From CAMPJM01 sp964440915 (lineage in GTDB: Bacteria; Bacteroidota; Bacteroidia; Cytophagales; Cyclobacteriaceae), in contig CAYTTV010000017.1 of assembly GCA_964440915.1 (NCBI GenBank), forward strand, positions 1-64,000: a stretch of 64,000 bases of DNA, given 5' to 3'. The position numbers and the translations under genes were made by a program. Below are positions 8,318 to 17,225 of the stretch, one piece after another. The notes below the pieces were generated by a model. The model worked only from the letters and a program-made list of their open reading frames with translations. It was not told the DNA's origin and ran no database searches. Within the stretch, counting starts at the first letter, position 1. Each line of letters starts with the position of its first letter.

Positions 8318-9165
8318 CAGAATGTATTTTTTGAAAGTTTGGAAGCGACAAGCCTTGATAACAGGCTGATCAATAATATTAATGCGGTAAGTATGACAGC
8401 TGCAGCATAAGCTCGGGCTTTAACTTCAGGTATGGGCGACCCTAGTTGGAAGAAAATAGCCAATGGAAGCGTAGCCACAGGGTCGCTCAAACTTTCTGGT
8501 ATATAGTCGGTATAGCCAGCGGTAAACAGGACGGCCGCAGTATCGCCCACGCCTTTGGAAAATGCCAAAAGAAATGCAGTAGCAATACCGGGCAAGACCT
8601 GGCGCAAGTAAATCTTAAAAGCTGTTTCATACCTCGTAGCGCCTAAGGAATAAGCGGCTTCCATCAACCCAATCGGTGTGTTATGGATTACTTCATCCAT
8701 AGCACGTATCATGATAGGCGTGATTAAAAATGTGATGGTAAAGGTGCCCGCCAACAAAGAGGACGGAAAGCCCAGCACCAGCATCAGGGCGAATCCGAAA
8801 GCACCATAAACAATAGGCGGCACCCCCCACAGTAGATCGAGTACAAACCGTATTGTATGTTGTAAATTAGGACGCCTTACTAAGGCAATGTTAATGAACA
8901 TGGCAACCGGTAGGCTAATCAGAAAGGACAATATCCCTGCACCCATCGACAGGTAAAGCGTTCCCACGATGGCATTTAAAATTCCACCTTCCTTACCAAA
9001 ATAAAAGCCGCCTTTGGGCACCTGACTCACCATCTCCCAGGTCAATGCCGGAATTCCCTTTTCAAAAATCTCATACACAATAAAAATTAGCAAGGCAATA
9101 AGGCCAAAGGTGAAAAAAGCCATCAGGTATTTAAAAAATTGCTCTTCCAATGATTTTCTAGACAT
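8317..9165 (-). CDS. pstA: Phosphate ABC transporter permease PstA
   Basis: 282 residues with about six hydrophobic segments. It carries the MetI-type permease EAA loop (EAAYSLGATRYETAFKI, about 165-185) that contacts PstB. With PstC it forms the inner-membrane phosphate channel. It is read directly after pstC with a 2-nt gap and abuts pstB, so the three are translationally coupled. Confidence 0.95.
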   Translation of the reverse strand: MSRKSLEEQFFKYLMAFFTFGLIALLIFIVYEIFEKGIPALTWEMVSQVPKGGFYFGKEGGILNAIVGTLYLSMGAGILSFLISLPVAMFINIALVRRPNLQHTIRFVLDLLWGVPPIVYGAFGFALMLVLGFPSSLLAGTFTITFLITPIMIRAMDEVIHNTPIGLMEAAYSLGATRYETAFKIYLRQVLPGIATAFLLAFSKGVGDTAAVLFTAGYTDYIPESLSDPVATLPLAIFFQLGSPIPEVKARAYAAAVILTALILLISLLSRLVASKLSKNTF

Positions 9166-9167
9166 AA

Positions 9168-10052
9168 CTATGAAGTTGTTGTTTTATGAATTAAAAAACG
9201 CGACAGCAAATTGAACAGGAGCACTACAGCAAATAAAAGCAGCGCAGCAAACATCAAAGCTGAGTCATACATCGGAATAGAAAGCATTTCGCCATAATTA
9301 TTGGCAATCAGTGCAGGCAAGGGGTACCCGGCATCAAAAACACTGACCGGCACCTGCACAACATTGCCTACTACCATAAGGACTGCAATGGTTTCTCCAA
9401 AAGCTTTAGAAACACCCAAAGCAAAAGCCGCCAATATACCGGGCATCGCCTTTCTAAGCACCACTTTCTTGATAGTTTCCCAATAGGTAGCCCCCAAAGA
9501 CAGAGCAGATTCTTTTAACTCTATGGGTACGCCCCTGAAAACTTCTAAAAGCATGTGCAATACAAAAGGAATTACTGCTACGGCCAGCACGATACTTCCA
9601 GCCAAAATGGTATAACCTGAGGTATCTTTGCCAAAGGCTGGTGCCAAAACATGTGCGACCAATGGCACCACCACAAGAACCCCCCAAACCCCATGAATAA
9701 CCGATGGTATACCAGCCAAGATGTCAATTACCGACCGCATGACTTTAAGCAACCTTGGCGAGGCATATTGGGTCAGGTAAATAGCGGGGAAAAGCCCGAC
9801 GGGCACCATAATCAACAAACCGATCAATGATACAATAACGGAACTCAGTATAAATGGAAGAAAGCCAAATTTTTCCTGCATAGGTTGCCATTCGGAGGAA
9901 AAAAGCAATTGGTGCAACTTTTCCTGCTCCAGAATAGGCCAAGATTTAATAACGAGGCCTGTAACGATGGCTAGAGGCAGTAGTAGCACTAAGGATACCG
10001 CTGCTATCATCCATGTAGAAGATGCGAAATCTTGTATTCTTCTGCTGATCAT
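9168..10052 (-). CDS. pstC: Phosphate ABC transporter permease PstC
   Basis: 294 residues with six predicted membrane segments, the first at about 14-38. An EAA-type coupling loop (KESALSLGATYWETIKKVV) is present. It is the partner of PstA in the phosphate permease. The start codon overlaps the pstS stop in an ATGA arrangement (10049-10052), which argues strongly for one polycistronic message and supports this start. Confidence 0.95.
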   Translation of the reverse strand: MISRRIQDFASSTWMIAAVSLVLLLPLAIVTGLVIKSWPILEQEKLHQLLFSSEWQPMQEKFGFLPFILSSVIVSLIGLLIMVPVGLFPAIYLTQYASPRLLKVMRSVIDILAGIPSVIHGVWGVLVVVPLVAHVLAPAFGKDTSGYTILAGSIVLAVAVIPFVLHMLLEVFRGVPIELKESALSLGATYWETIKKVVLRKAMPGILAAFALGVSKAFGETIAVLMVVGNVVQVPVSVFDAGYPLPALIANNYGEMLSIPMYDSALMFAALLLFAVVLLFNLLSRFLIHKTTTS

Positions 10053-11038
10053 CGAGAGCTTTTGTTTTCATTCAATTCCAATAATCCAATGCTGATCTTT
10101 TCTTCGGTCAATTGTATATAACCTGCGTCACTGACAAATTTTTGACCTTCAGTTAAAACCCATTGAAGAAATGCTACAGTGGCTGCATTCTGTGGCTTGC
10201 CGTTTGAAACAAAATACAGGTCACGAGCAGGTGGTGATGGATATTTGCCAGATCCGATGGCCGCTTTGATCTGATCCATGTTGTCATATACCTTTTCATC
10301 CTCATTAATAATCCCATCTTCATTGGTATCAATCGGGATGACTTCAATGCCCGGATATTTATTACCGGTTTCGAGATCATACACATAAATTATATTGTTG
10401 AATCCTATCCCGTTTTTATCCTTCCTGACAGCATCTGCAAGCCCTGGATCTCCAAAAACCCCAACTCCTTTCAACTCTTCTTGTCCAGAAGCGCCTAAGT
10501 ACTCAGCCCAAACGGCAGCTGCACCCGCTGCATCTGAGCGAGTATACAGACCAATGCTTGCCTTACTATTGTTGCCTAAAGCTCCTCCCCAAGTTTTGAT
10601 TTCCTCAGTGATAAATATCTTTCTAAAGATTTCTTGGGTGAGGCCTTTCTCTTTTATTACAGCTAATTGAGGGTTGTTGATATTAATAGTGGGCAACACC
10701 GCATCTTTGGCAACAGCCACTCCCCAGGCGCCCTTCTCAAGCTCAATCGAGGTAATTTCTCTCGAGAACATGCCCAAGTCAGCAGCTCCTGAGAGGGCAT
10801 CTGCCATGCCTTTTCCTGCACCTCCGGCAGAAATATTGATCCTTACATCTGCATGCAGCTTATTAAATTCTTCTGCCCATACGTTGGCTAATGGATAAAG
10901 TGCAAAAGCCCCTGAAATGGAAATTCTTCCTTTCAATGTTGTCCCACTTTGGCCAGAGTCTTGATCATTTCTTGTAGAGCAGCTAAAGCTTATCAATAAT
11001 AAAGCAATAACTATTGTGGATTTTAGGCGTGTTTTCAT
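10049..11038 (-). CDS. pstS: Phosphate-binding lipoprotein PstS, with EF-hand loop
   Basis: 329 residues. A lipoprotein signal with lipobox SFSC (Cys20) anchors it in the envelope. The solute-binding fold shows the anion-binding segments SGAFALYPLANVW (about 42-54) and SAGGAGKGMADAL (about 70-82), as in PstS-type phosphate receptors. It would deliver phosphate to PstCAB. Unusually, residues 237-248 read DTNEDGIINEDE, a complete EF-hand calcium-loop pattern (acidic at 1, 3, 5 and 12, Gly at 6). The substrate is inferred from the operon; related anion receptors cannot be excluded. Confidence 0.9.
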   Translation of the reverse strand: MKTRLKSTIVIALLLISFSCSTRNDQDSGQSGTTLKGRISISGAFALYPLANVWAEEFNKLHADVRINISAGGAGKGMADALSGAADLGMFSREITSIELEKGAWGVAVAKDAVLPTININNPQLAVIKEKGLTQEIFRKIFITEEIKTWGGALGNNSKASIGLYTRSDAAGAAAVWAEYLGASGQEELKGVGVFGDPGLADAVRKDKNGIGFNNIIYVYDLETGNKYPGIEVIPIDTNEDGIINEDEKVYDNMDQIKAAIGSGKYPSPPARDLYFVSNGKPQNAATVAFLQWVLTEGQKFVSDAGYIQLTEEKISIGLLELNENKSSR

Positions 11039-11079
11039 AATAATAAAAGTTGAATGCTGCTTTTAGTTGTGGAATTAAA

Positions 11080-12372
11080 TTATTGGGTGTTTTTACTTGA
11101 CCATGTAAAAATATCTGGGCTGAAAGTAACCTCTAAGTAGGACCAATAAGGGACCTTACTGCTATTACCTCCTTTTTTCACATGTTCCATAGATCCTTGG
11201 GCCACCATCCAGGAAAAACCAAGGTTTAACTTTGTGTAGTCATTAGGCACATACAAAAGCGACAGATCATTCTCAAAACCAAGGTATTTAGAAGAAACTT
11301 GATCATTGACTACTAGATCGCTAAAAGCGTAGAAGAGATGATTGTCTATTCGCAAGGCCAGTTTTGGATTTAAAGTATAAAGCACAAACAAATAAGGATT
11401 GACAATGCCAGCATTGCTGAAGTCTCCGGGATAGTTTGTGAAATAATCTAGATTGCCCAAAAACTTGTGATTGGATCCATACAATGGAGCGAACGAACGG
11501 GATACCCCATCATTCTTGCTTACATCTTCTCCACTGAATATTTCAGCACCTAGCCAAAACGTAGTGCGATTATAGGGTTTAAGTCTAACTTCCGGTTGAA
11601 AATAAAAGGCTTTAATATTCTTCCCTGTAGCGGTATAACCATGTTGGTAATATCCGGCCAGGGTCAGCCACCAGTTCCCGTTCTCATATTCGACTCTTCC
11701 TCCATTGGTAAACCGATAATGCGTTGTGCGAGCATTGGTTTTGTCCTGATAACCATCTGTTGCATTTATTGTCGTTAGGATAAAGTCCTCCGCCAGCCTG
11801 TAACGGAGATAATGGACCAACAGAACTTTATAATTATCAAAACCGGGAGAATAGTCTGTTTCGAAAGTTCGTTCACTATTCTGATTAAAAGCTCCAGCTA
11901 ATTCCGTTTTAATTTTAGCATTTTCATAAATAAATCGAACGGCGTCATGGCTCCTACCCGTCTGACGGAAGTTGTTCTGCGAAAACAAACGCTGATTGTC
12001 GTACGAAATTTGCTGACGACCTATTCTTACAGAGAGGCCCTTCGCAATAGATGGCTCTACGTAAGTTTCAAAAACCTGCAAAGTACCCTCTGTGGACCGA
12101 GTATCATCATCGCCCCAAACCCTTACATCCTGAATGGAAATGTGAAAAATCAGTCCGGGACGCTGATAATGAAAACGTAACCGACTTCGCTGTGAGGTAA
12201 AAAAAGCGGCTCGTGTTGTGTCATTTCTCAAATGCCGATAGCCATTCCTCAGTTCAGCCCTTGGTCTGAATTCTATAGAAATCTTCAATTCTTCAGGTAT
12301 ATGGGGTAGATCTTGTGCATATACTGTATGCCCTATTGATAAGATCAAAAAGATGAATAGATTTTTTTTCAT
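11080..12372 (-). CDS. Outer-membrane porin, alginate-export/phosphate-porin-like
   Basis: 430 residues from the Met at 12372. I chose this start because it begins a clean signal peptide (MKKNLFIFLILSIGHTVYAQ); the frame stays open further upstream but gives a non-signal leader. The mature part is a beta-barrel rich in alternating aromatic strands, with an N-terminal segment typical of the alginate_exp family (EFRPRAELRNGYRHL; RSRLRFHYQRPGLIFHI; VRIGRQQISYDNQRLF). It lies 41 bp before pstS on the same strand, so it probably supplies outer-membrane passage for phosphate or another anion (inference). Genuine alginate export is unlikely, because no alginate genes are nearby. Confidence 0.8.
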   Translation of the reverse strand: MKKNLFIFLILSIGHTVYAQDLPHIPEELKISIEFRPRAELRNGYRHLRNDTTRAAFFTSQRSRLRFHYQRPGLIFHISIQDVRVWGDDDTRSTEGTLQVFETYVEPSIAKGLSVRIGRQQISYDNQRLFSQNNFRQTGRSHDAVRFIYENAKIKTELAGAFNQNSERTFETDYSPGFDNYKVLLVHYLRYRLAEDFILTTINATDGYQDKTNARTTHYRFTNGGRVEYENGNWWLTLAGYYQHGYTATGKNIKAFYFQPEVRLKPYNRTTFWLGAEIFSGEDVSKNDGVSRSFAPLYGSNHKFLGNLDYFTNYPGDFSNAGIVNPYLFVLYTLNPKLALRIDNHLFYAFSDLVVNDQVSSKYLGFENDLSLLYVPNDYTKLNLGFSWMVAQGSMEHVKKGGNSSKVPYWSYLEVTFSPDIFTWSSKNTQ

Positions 12373-12579
12373 TGCTATAAAAATTATGAATAGTCTATTA
12401 AAAATATTTCGCTTAGCGAATACATCGATAGCTGGTACACAGACTATTGCACCTAAGGATTCCCCCACAAGGATGGGTTCTTTCTACAATGAAAAATCGA
12501 TAAAAAATCATAGGATTATAATTATGGGAGCAAATATCATATAAAGTCTATCAATTAACTAGACTATTGAATAAAAAAA

Positions 12580-13023
12580 TTACAAAGAGGCATTTTTTTG
12601 TAAAAAATCTTCTTTCCTGAGGATAGAGGCCAATGTTGCTCCCTTGAGTAGACTTACGGTTTCATTCCTTACCCTCAACATTACTCGCCTTATGCCGCAT
12701 GTTTGTTCATCTACACATTCTTCGCAGCGCTCATAATACATATGGGTAACACACGGCAGAAGGGCAATAGGACCGTCGAAAAGACGCATAATCTCAGCAA
12801 TATTTACCTCCTCGGGGTCTCGCAATAAGTAGTATCCTCCCCCCTTGCCTTTTTTGCTATTCACAATGCCTGCATTTCTTAGGTCTAATAAAATGGCTTC
12901 TAAAAATTTACGAGGAATATTTTCGGTTTCGGCCACCTTACTTATCAAAACAGGTCCTTCTCCATATTTTTTAGCCAGATGCACCAGTGCGTGGATAGCG
13001 TATTTTGTTCTTTTAGACAGCAT
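12580..13023 (-). CDS. Rrf2-family transcriptional regulator with four cysteines
   Basis: 147 residues from the Met at 13023 (MLSKRTKYAIHALVHLA, the standard Rrf2 start; an in-frame upstream extension of 13 codons is not family-like). It has an N-terminal winged helix with SKKGKGGGYYL as the wing. Four cysteines, C91, C100, C103 and C109, lie in the region where IscR-type members bind an Fe-S cluster, so redox or iron sensing is plausible. It sits upstream of the porin-pst operon on the same strand, with a gap of about 200 bp, and may regulate it. The spacing also allows independent transcription. Confidence 0.9.
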   Translation of the reverse strand: MLSKRTKYAIHALVHLAKKYGEGPVLISKVAETENIPRKFLEAILLDLRNAGIVNSKKGKGGGYYLLRDPEEVNIAEIMRLFDGPIALLPCVTHMYYERCEECVDEQTCGIRRVMLRVRNETVSLLKGATLASILRKEDFLQKNASL

Positions 13024-13027
13024 GAAG

Positions 13028-13035
13028 CAAATATA
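13028..13035 (-). promoter_or_regulatory. Perfect -7 element upstream of rrf2
   Basis: On the minus strand this reads TATATTTG, matching TAnnTTTG exactly. Candidate -33 TTG elements sit 16 or 24 nt away, so spacing is not ideal. If used, transcription would start at about 13022-13024, on or beside the start codon, giving a nearly leaderless message. Confidence 0.3.
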
Positions 13036-13341
13036 GGATTTTTGTACTAAACAATCTTTCAAGTATTGAACCTCCAGAAATTAGCTCCAGAAATAAGGGG
13101 ATAACTATTTAACAAATTTGCTTCAATTCGGAGCAACTATCCTGAAATCATCCTGTAGAGCTGAAGAAACCTTTTCAATTTTAAAAAGTTACTCCTAAAA
13201 AGAGCCGTTGAGAACACGCTGAAATTGACCTTGGTCCATAATACTTTATTAAATTATTACTAGTTATGAACCTGTCTATAGCGACTTGAGGGTTACGAAA
13301 GAAAGCTCCATGAAAAAAATTTTGCATTTTAAAAACGGTGG

Positions 13342-13368
13342 CTTTCATGAAAAAATGAAAGATTTTTT
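13342..13368 (+). terminator. Hairpin plus T-tract, function unclear
   Basis: CTTTCAT (13342-13348) pairs with ATGAAAG (13355-13361) and is followed by ATTTTTTTA. The form is that of an intrinsic terminator, but no plus-strand gene ends here. It may attenuate transcription entering the kinase gene or be chance in AT-rich DNA. Confidence 0.3.
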
Positions 13369-13388
13369 TAAATACTTATTGCAATCGA

Positions 13389-13416
13389 TTGTTTAAAACA
13401 AATAATTATTATATTG
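13389..13416 (+). promoter_or_regulatory. Putative promoter for degenerate kinase gene
   Basis: TTG (13389-13391), an 18-nt spacer, then TATATTG (13410-13416), close to the Bacteroidota -7 consensus. It would give a leader of about 45 nt before the ATG at 13465. Confidence 0.3.
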
Positions 13417-13464
13417 TACCTAACTGTTAAAACTCCTATTTAACCACTAATCACCCAAAGAGTA

Positions 13465-14529
13465 ATGAAGCTTAAAAAACATAGGTTTGCATATATAGTA
13501 GGTGCAATATTTGCCATGACATTCATAGCAACATATACATATGCGCCCATATCGCAAGCCAGCTTAGAATGGTACACCATTATACCTTTGTATAAATGGC
13601 AGGCAATATATTCCACTCTCAGTCCTCTTAGATTATTAATAGGTCTTAGTTTTATGGCAATTACGCTGCTGACCATTCATTTGGTCATAGCGCGTACAAA
13701 AATCAAAAGGCTGTTAAAAGCCCACAAAGAATTGCTTTTACAACAACACCAAGAAGTAGCTTTAATTAAAGGCAAATTGGACGACTACGAGGAGCAGATC
13801 AAAAACCAAGGAATTGCCAAGGAGAAGTTTCTTTCTATAATTTCAAGAGATCTTCGTACGCCATTGTTGGCATTGAAAAGTTATGCCTATACATTAAAAA
13901 CTAAGGAAGGCAATTTTATGCCGTGGGAACTGGCCTCTTTTTCTGCATCTTTAGAAAAGCCTTTAAATCACCTCATTACCGTTTTGAATAATGTATCTAG
14001 GTGGTCAATGGCCCAAAGCAATTGGGAGCCCATCCAAACAGACAATATCAATATCAATAAGATGATCGCCTATACTCTTAAGTTGATGAAGCCATCGGCG
14101 GACAAAAAGAAAATTGCCTTATTGAAAAACATCAATTGTGAGATTAATGCCATGAGTGATGCCCACATGATCGAATTCATCTTACGCAATATAGTGAGCA
14201 ATGCCATCAAATTCTCCCATGAAAACAGCGCAATCATTCTAAAGCTCCGCAACAGCGATGAGGTATTTACCATCTCTATAAAAGACAATGGTATAGGCAT
14301 GGATGATGAAACGGTTTCGAGGCTATTCAACATCGATCAGCACCCCAATGCAATCGATTCCGGTAGCAGCCCAAGCCATAGAGGTTTAAGCCTGATGCTC
14401 TGCAAGGAGTTTGTCCAGAAGATGGGCGGAACCCTAGAGATAAGCAGCGCTCTCAATGAAGGAAGCACTTTTATTATCAATCTGCCGAAGAAGGTTTATC
14501 AACCATTAAAAACACTAAGACAGCAATAG
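13465..14529 (+). CDS. Degenerate membrane histidine kinase (phospho-His lost)
   Basis: 354 residues. Two membrane segments (about 9-28 and 55-75) are followed by a coiled coil (80-118), a HisKA-like helix pair and a HATPase domain. The H-box reads IISRDLRTPLLAL: the phosphoacceptor histidine expected before DLRTP is Arg128 (codon AGA at 13846-13848). The N-box (LRNIVSNAIKFS) and G1 (IKDNGIGMD) are intact. The G2 box is altered to HRGLSLML in place of GxGLGL. It may therefore be a pseudokinase or scaffold that regulates another kinase, or it may bind nucleotide without autophosphorylation. The frame is intact, so it is not a simple pseudogene. It is convergent with the SDR gene (11-bp gap). 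Confidence 0.88.
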   Translation: MKLKKHRFAYIVGAIFAMTFIATYTYAPISQASLEWYTIIPLYKWQAIYSTLSPLRLLIGLSFMAITLLTIHLVIARTKIKRLLKAHKELLLQQHQEVALIKGKLDDYEEQIKNQGIAKEKFLSIISRDLRTPLLALKSYAYTLKTKEGNFMPWELASFSASLEKPLNHLITVLNNVSRWSMAQSNWEPIQTDNININKMIAYTLKLMKPSADKKKIALLKNINCEINAMSDAHMIEFILRNIVSNAIKFSHENSAIILKLRNSDEVFTISIKDNGIGMDDETVSRLFNIDQHPNAIDSGSSPSHRGLSLMLCKEFVQKMGGTLEISSALNEGSTFIINLPKKVYQPLKTLRQQ

Positions 14530-14540
14530 CTACTCACGCT

Positions 14541-15245
14541 TTATATGTCTCCTAATTGCGGCCGAATCAACAGTTCTTCCAAAACTGAATAGGGAGAAAG
14601 ATTATAAGCTGTCCAAATTGCCTCGGCAACATCTTCAGGCTGCATAAAGCGTTCCTTAGGGAGGTCTGTACCATCCCAACTAGCCGTAAGGGTGGCACCT
14701 GGCAATACTGCTGTCACCTTCACGCCAAAAGGTTTCATTTCTTCCCGCAACACCCTGGTCATACCCAGCAAGGCAAACTTTGAAATGCAGTAACTTCCGC
14801 CATTTACATAAGGAACGATGCTGGCGGTGGAACACATATTAAATATATACCCCTGCTTCCTTGCCTTCATATCATGGACCAGGCCCTTCGTAAGGTAGTA
14901 GGCACTATATAGATTTGTGTTGATCATAAGCTCTAGCGCACCATCCTCTTCAAGGTGTACGGCACCAGGTATAAACAATCCCGCATTATTGACTACAACA
15001 TCTATAGATACTTCCAATGAATTAATAAATTGAACGAAATTTTGGACTTCGCTCTTTTGAGACAAGTCAGCTACCGCGTGCCACACCTTAACATTATATT
15101 CTTCGGCCAGTTGTGATACGATATTTTCCAGCTCGGTCTTGTTTCTCGAACAAGTTATCAAGTTAAATCCATCGGCGGCAAACCGCTTTAAGATTGCATA
15201 TCCTATACCCTTGGTGCCACCCGTCACAACAATTATTTTTCCCAT
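14541..15245 (-). CDS. Short-chain dehydrogenase/reductase
   Basis: 234 residues, classical SDR length. The NAD(P)-binding motif is TGGTKGIG (8-15), NNAG lies at 86-89, catalytic Ser is about 139 (CSTAS), and the Tyr152-x3-Lys156 pair lies in SYCISK. An oxidoreductase of 3-oxoacyl-ACP-reductase or sepiapterin-reductase type is likely, cytoplasmic. The substrate cannot be read from the sequence, and no pathway genes adjoin it. Confidence 0.92.
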   Translation of the reverse strand: MGKIIVVTGGTKGIGYAILKRFAADGFNLITCSRNKTELENIVSQLAEEYNVKVWHAVADLSQKSEVQNFVQFINSLEVSIDVVVNNAGLFIPGAVHLEEDGALELMINTNLYSAYYLTKGLVHDMKARKQGYIFNMCSTASIVPYVNGGSYCISKFALLGMTRVLREEMKPFGVKVTAVLPGATLTASWDGTDLPKERFMQPEDVAEAIWTAYNLSPYSVLEELLIRPQLGDI

Positions 15246-15486
15246 TATCGCATCATTTCGTTAATATTCCTAAGCTCAGACCAATCCCTGTAAAATTAGA
15301 AGGAAACAGGCATTTACTAAATCTTTTTGATAATTATTTAGTATTTTTCCGAATTATAAGCATTATTAACTAATAGCATCTTTTTCTGTTATAAGTTAAT
15401 GTTTTGTGTGTTGATCATAAGGAAGGTTTGTAAAATTATCCTTTCAAACCGAGAAAACGAATTCATCGGGGAATAAGCATTGTTCA

Positions 15487-16215
15487 ATGAAAAGTCTGGG
15501 AAATTATATTCTTTTTTTAGGATCACTTTTTAACAATAGAGAATCCTTTAACACTTATGTTAGGCTAGTTATCGATGAATCAATTCAAATTGGCATAAAG
15601 TCTATTACGATCGTTGCCATCGTGTCCACCTTTATTGGAGCTGTTACGTGCGTTCAGACTGCCTATAACTTGGTAAGCCCGCTGATCTCCGATTACGTTA
15701 TTGGACTGATTGTCAGGGATATGACACTTTTAGAGCTTGCTCCAACCATTACGGCCATAGTTTTTGCCGGAAAGGTCGGCTCTAACATAGCCAGTGGGCT
15801 TGGCACCATGAGGATTACTGAACAAATTGATGCTTTAGAGGTAATGGGCATTAACTCATCCTCTTATCTCGTGCTACCCAAGATTATTTCTGCCATGCTC
15901 ATGTACCCGCTTTTGGTTATACTGGCTGCATTTCTTTCGATATTGGGAGGGTTCTTGGCAGGTACGCTTACCAATGCAGTCACCGGCGAGGAATACATTT
16001 ACGGCATCAGAGCAGATTTCAACGAGTTCACCATCACTTTCATGATGATAAAATCCGTCGTTTTTGCCTTCCTGGTAGCTTCTATTTCCTCATATAAGGG
16101 ATTTTATACCAAAGGAGGGGCCCTAGAAGTAGGAATATCAAGCACTAGCGCAGTAACCAATAGTTGCATCGCTATCTTGCTTGCAGATTATCTGCTAGCG
16201 CAGTTGTTATTATAA
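15487..16215 (+). CDS. mlaE: MlaE-family lipid ABC transporter permease
   Basis: 242 residues with about five or six membrane helices. It has the MlaE signature around GKVGSNIASGLGTMRITEQIDAL (quoted as GKVGSNIASGLG and TEQIDALEVMGI), where the conserved glutamate-rich loop contacts the ATPase. Family role: phospholipid traffic between inner and outer membranes with an MCE-domain protein. The MCE gene (mlaD) is not next to it here. It is followed after 40 nt by mlaF, forming a two-gene operon. Confidence 0.93.
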   Translation: MKSLGNYILFLGSLFNNRESFNTYVRLVIDESIQIGIKSITIVAIVSTFIGAVTCVQTAYNLVSPLISDYVIGLIVRDMTLLELAPTITAIVFAGKVGSNIASGLGTMRITEQIDALEVMGINSSSYLVLPKIISAMLMYPLLVILAAFLSILGGFLAGTLTNAVTGEEYIYGIRADFNEFTITFMMIKSVVFAFLVASISSYKGFYTKGGALEVGISSTSAVTNSCIAILLADYLLAQLLL

Positions 16216-16255
16216 TATCCTTATACCATATGTTGAGTAAAACACCTTTCTCCAA

Positions 16256-17008
16256 ATGATAGAAATAAAGAACATCAAAAAGTCATTCGATGAAAAAATA
16301 GTTCTTAACGGAATAGATGGCATCTTTGAAAAAGGCCGCATGAACTTGATCATTGGGGCAAGTGGTACAGGAAAGAGCGTTTTATTGAAGTGCATCGTGG
16401 GCTTGGTCGTGCCCGATGAGGGGGCCGTATTTTATGACAATAGAGACTTTACGCATGGCAATCGAGATTTACGTACCGAAATAAGGAGAGAAATAGGCAT
16501 GCTTTTTCAAGGGTCTGCCCTATTCGATTCCAAGACGGTCGAAGAAAATGTGCTGTTTCCATTGGATATCTTGACCACAATGCCAAAAGATGAAAAATTG
16601 GACAGGGTCAACTTTTGCTTAAAGCGGGTAGGATTAGAAAATGTCAACAAAAAAATGCCCTCAGAAATCAGTGGAGGCATGAAGAAAAGAGTAGGAATTG
16701 CCAGGGCTATCGTAAACAGTTCAAAATACCTGTTTTGCGACGAGCCAAACTCAGGTCTCGACCCACAAACCTCCATCCTCATCGATAACCTTATCAAAGA
16801 AATCACAGAAGAGTACAATTTTACTACTGTAGTCGTAACCCATGATATGAATTCAGTTATGGAAAATGGCGACTACATTATTTTCCTGTACAAAGGCTTG
16901 AAACTTTGGGAAGGAAATAAAACCGACATCCTACATTCTGATGTAAAAGAACTGGATGACTTTGTTTATGCCTCCAATTTCATGAAAAGGTTGAAGTCAA
17001 CAAATTAG
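16256..17008 (+). CDS. mlaF: MlaF-family ABC transporter ATPase
   Basis: 250 residues. Walker A is GASGTGKS (34-41), the signature is ISGGMKKRVGIARAI, and Walker B is YLFCDEPNSGLDP. Asn replaces the usual Thr of DEPTSGLDP, which is common in MlaF homologues. It powers the MlaE permease for phospholipid transport. It ends just before a GC-rich structured intergenic element and is convergent with the large outer-membrane protein gene. Confidence 0.93.
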   Translation: MIEIKNIKKSFDEKIVLNGIDGIFEKGRMNLIIGASGTGKSVLLKCIVGLVVPDEGAVFYDNRDFTHGNRDLRTEIRREIGMLFQGSALFDSKTVEENVLFPLDILTTMPKDEKLDRVNFCLKRVGLENVNKKMPSEISGGMKKRVGIARAIVNSSKYLFCDEPNSGLDPQTSILIDNLIKEITEEYNFTTVVVTHDMNSVMENGDYIIFLYKGLKLWEGNKTDILHSDVKELDDFVYASNFMKRLKSTN

Positions 17009-17047
17009 GCAAATTCATTTCATATTTTTAAATTTAGTTTTCTTTTT

Positions 17048-17150
17048 TGGGCGCCTTTTCCTGCTGTTCGCTACTACTCCTCGGCCACTCGTACCTCACG
17101 TCCTGTGGGGTATTCGCTGCCATCAGGGTCGCTGCTACGCTTATCCAAGC
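17048..17150. repeat. GC-rich intergenic element (possible dispersed repeat)
   Basis: A roughly 100-bp stretch, clearly richer in G+C than its surroundings, lies between convergent genes. It begins with TTTGGGCGCC and contains repeated TTCGCT and GTCGCT words. It resembles, in wording, GC-rich intergenic elements I recall from Bacteroidota genomes. It shares style but not obvious identity with the element at 43.9 kb. Confidence 0.35.
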
Positions 17151-17225
17151 TATTCAAAAATATAGCATGGCGTATATTATGGCTTTTGTCCTAGTACTAC
17201 ATACAGAGGTACACCAATGTCCCTA

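Larger units (their letters stand above)
13024..13464. other. 440-bp divergent intergenic region
   Basis: This gap separates the Rrf2 gene (minus) from the degenerate kinase (plus). It contains candidate promoters for both genes, listed separately, and a hairpin with a T-tract at 13342-13368. A 28-codon frame at 13310-13396 was not accepted as a gene. Confidence 0.4.

Noticed and set aside
13310..13396. 28-codon frame starting MKKILHF
   Set aside because: Too short, overlaps a hairpin with T-tract and the predicted promoter of the next gene.
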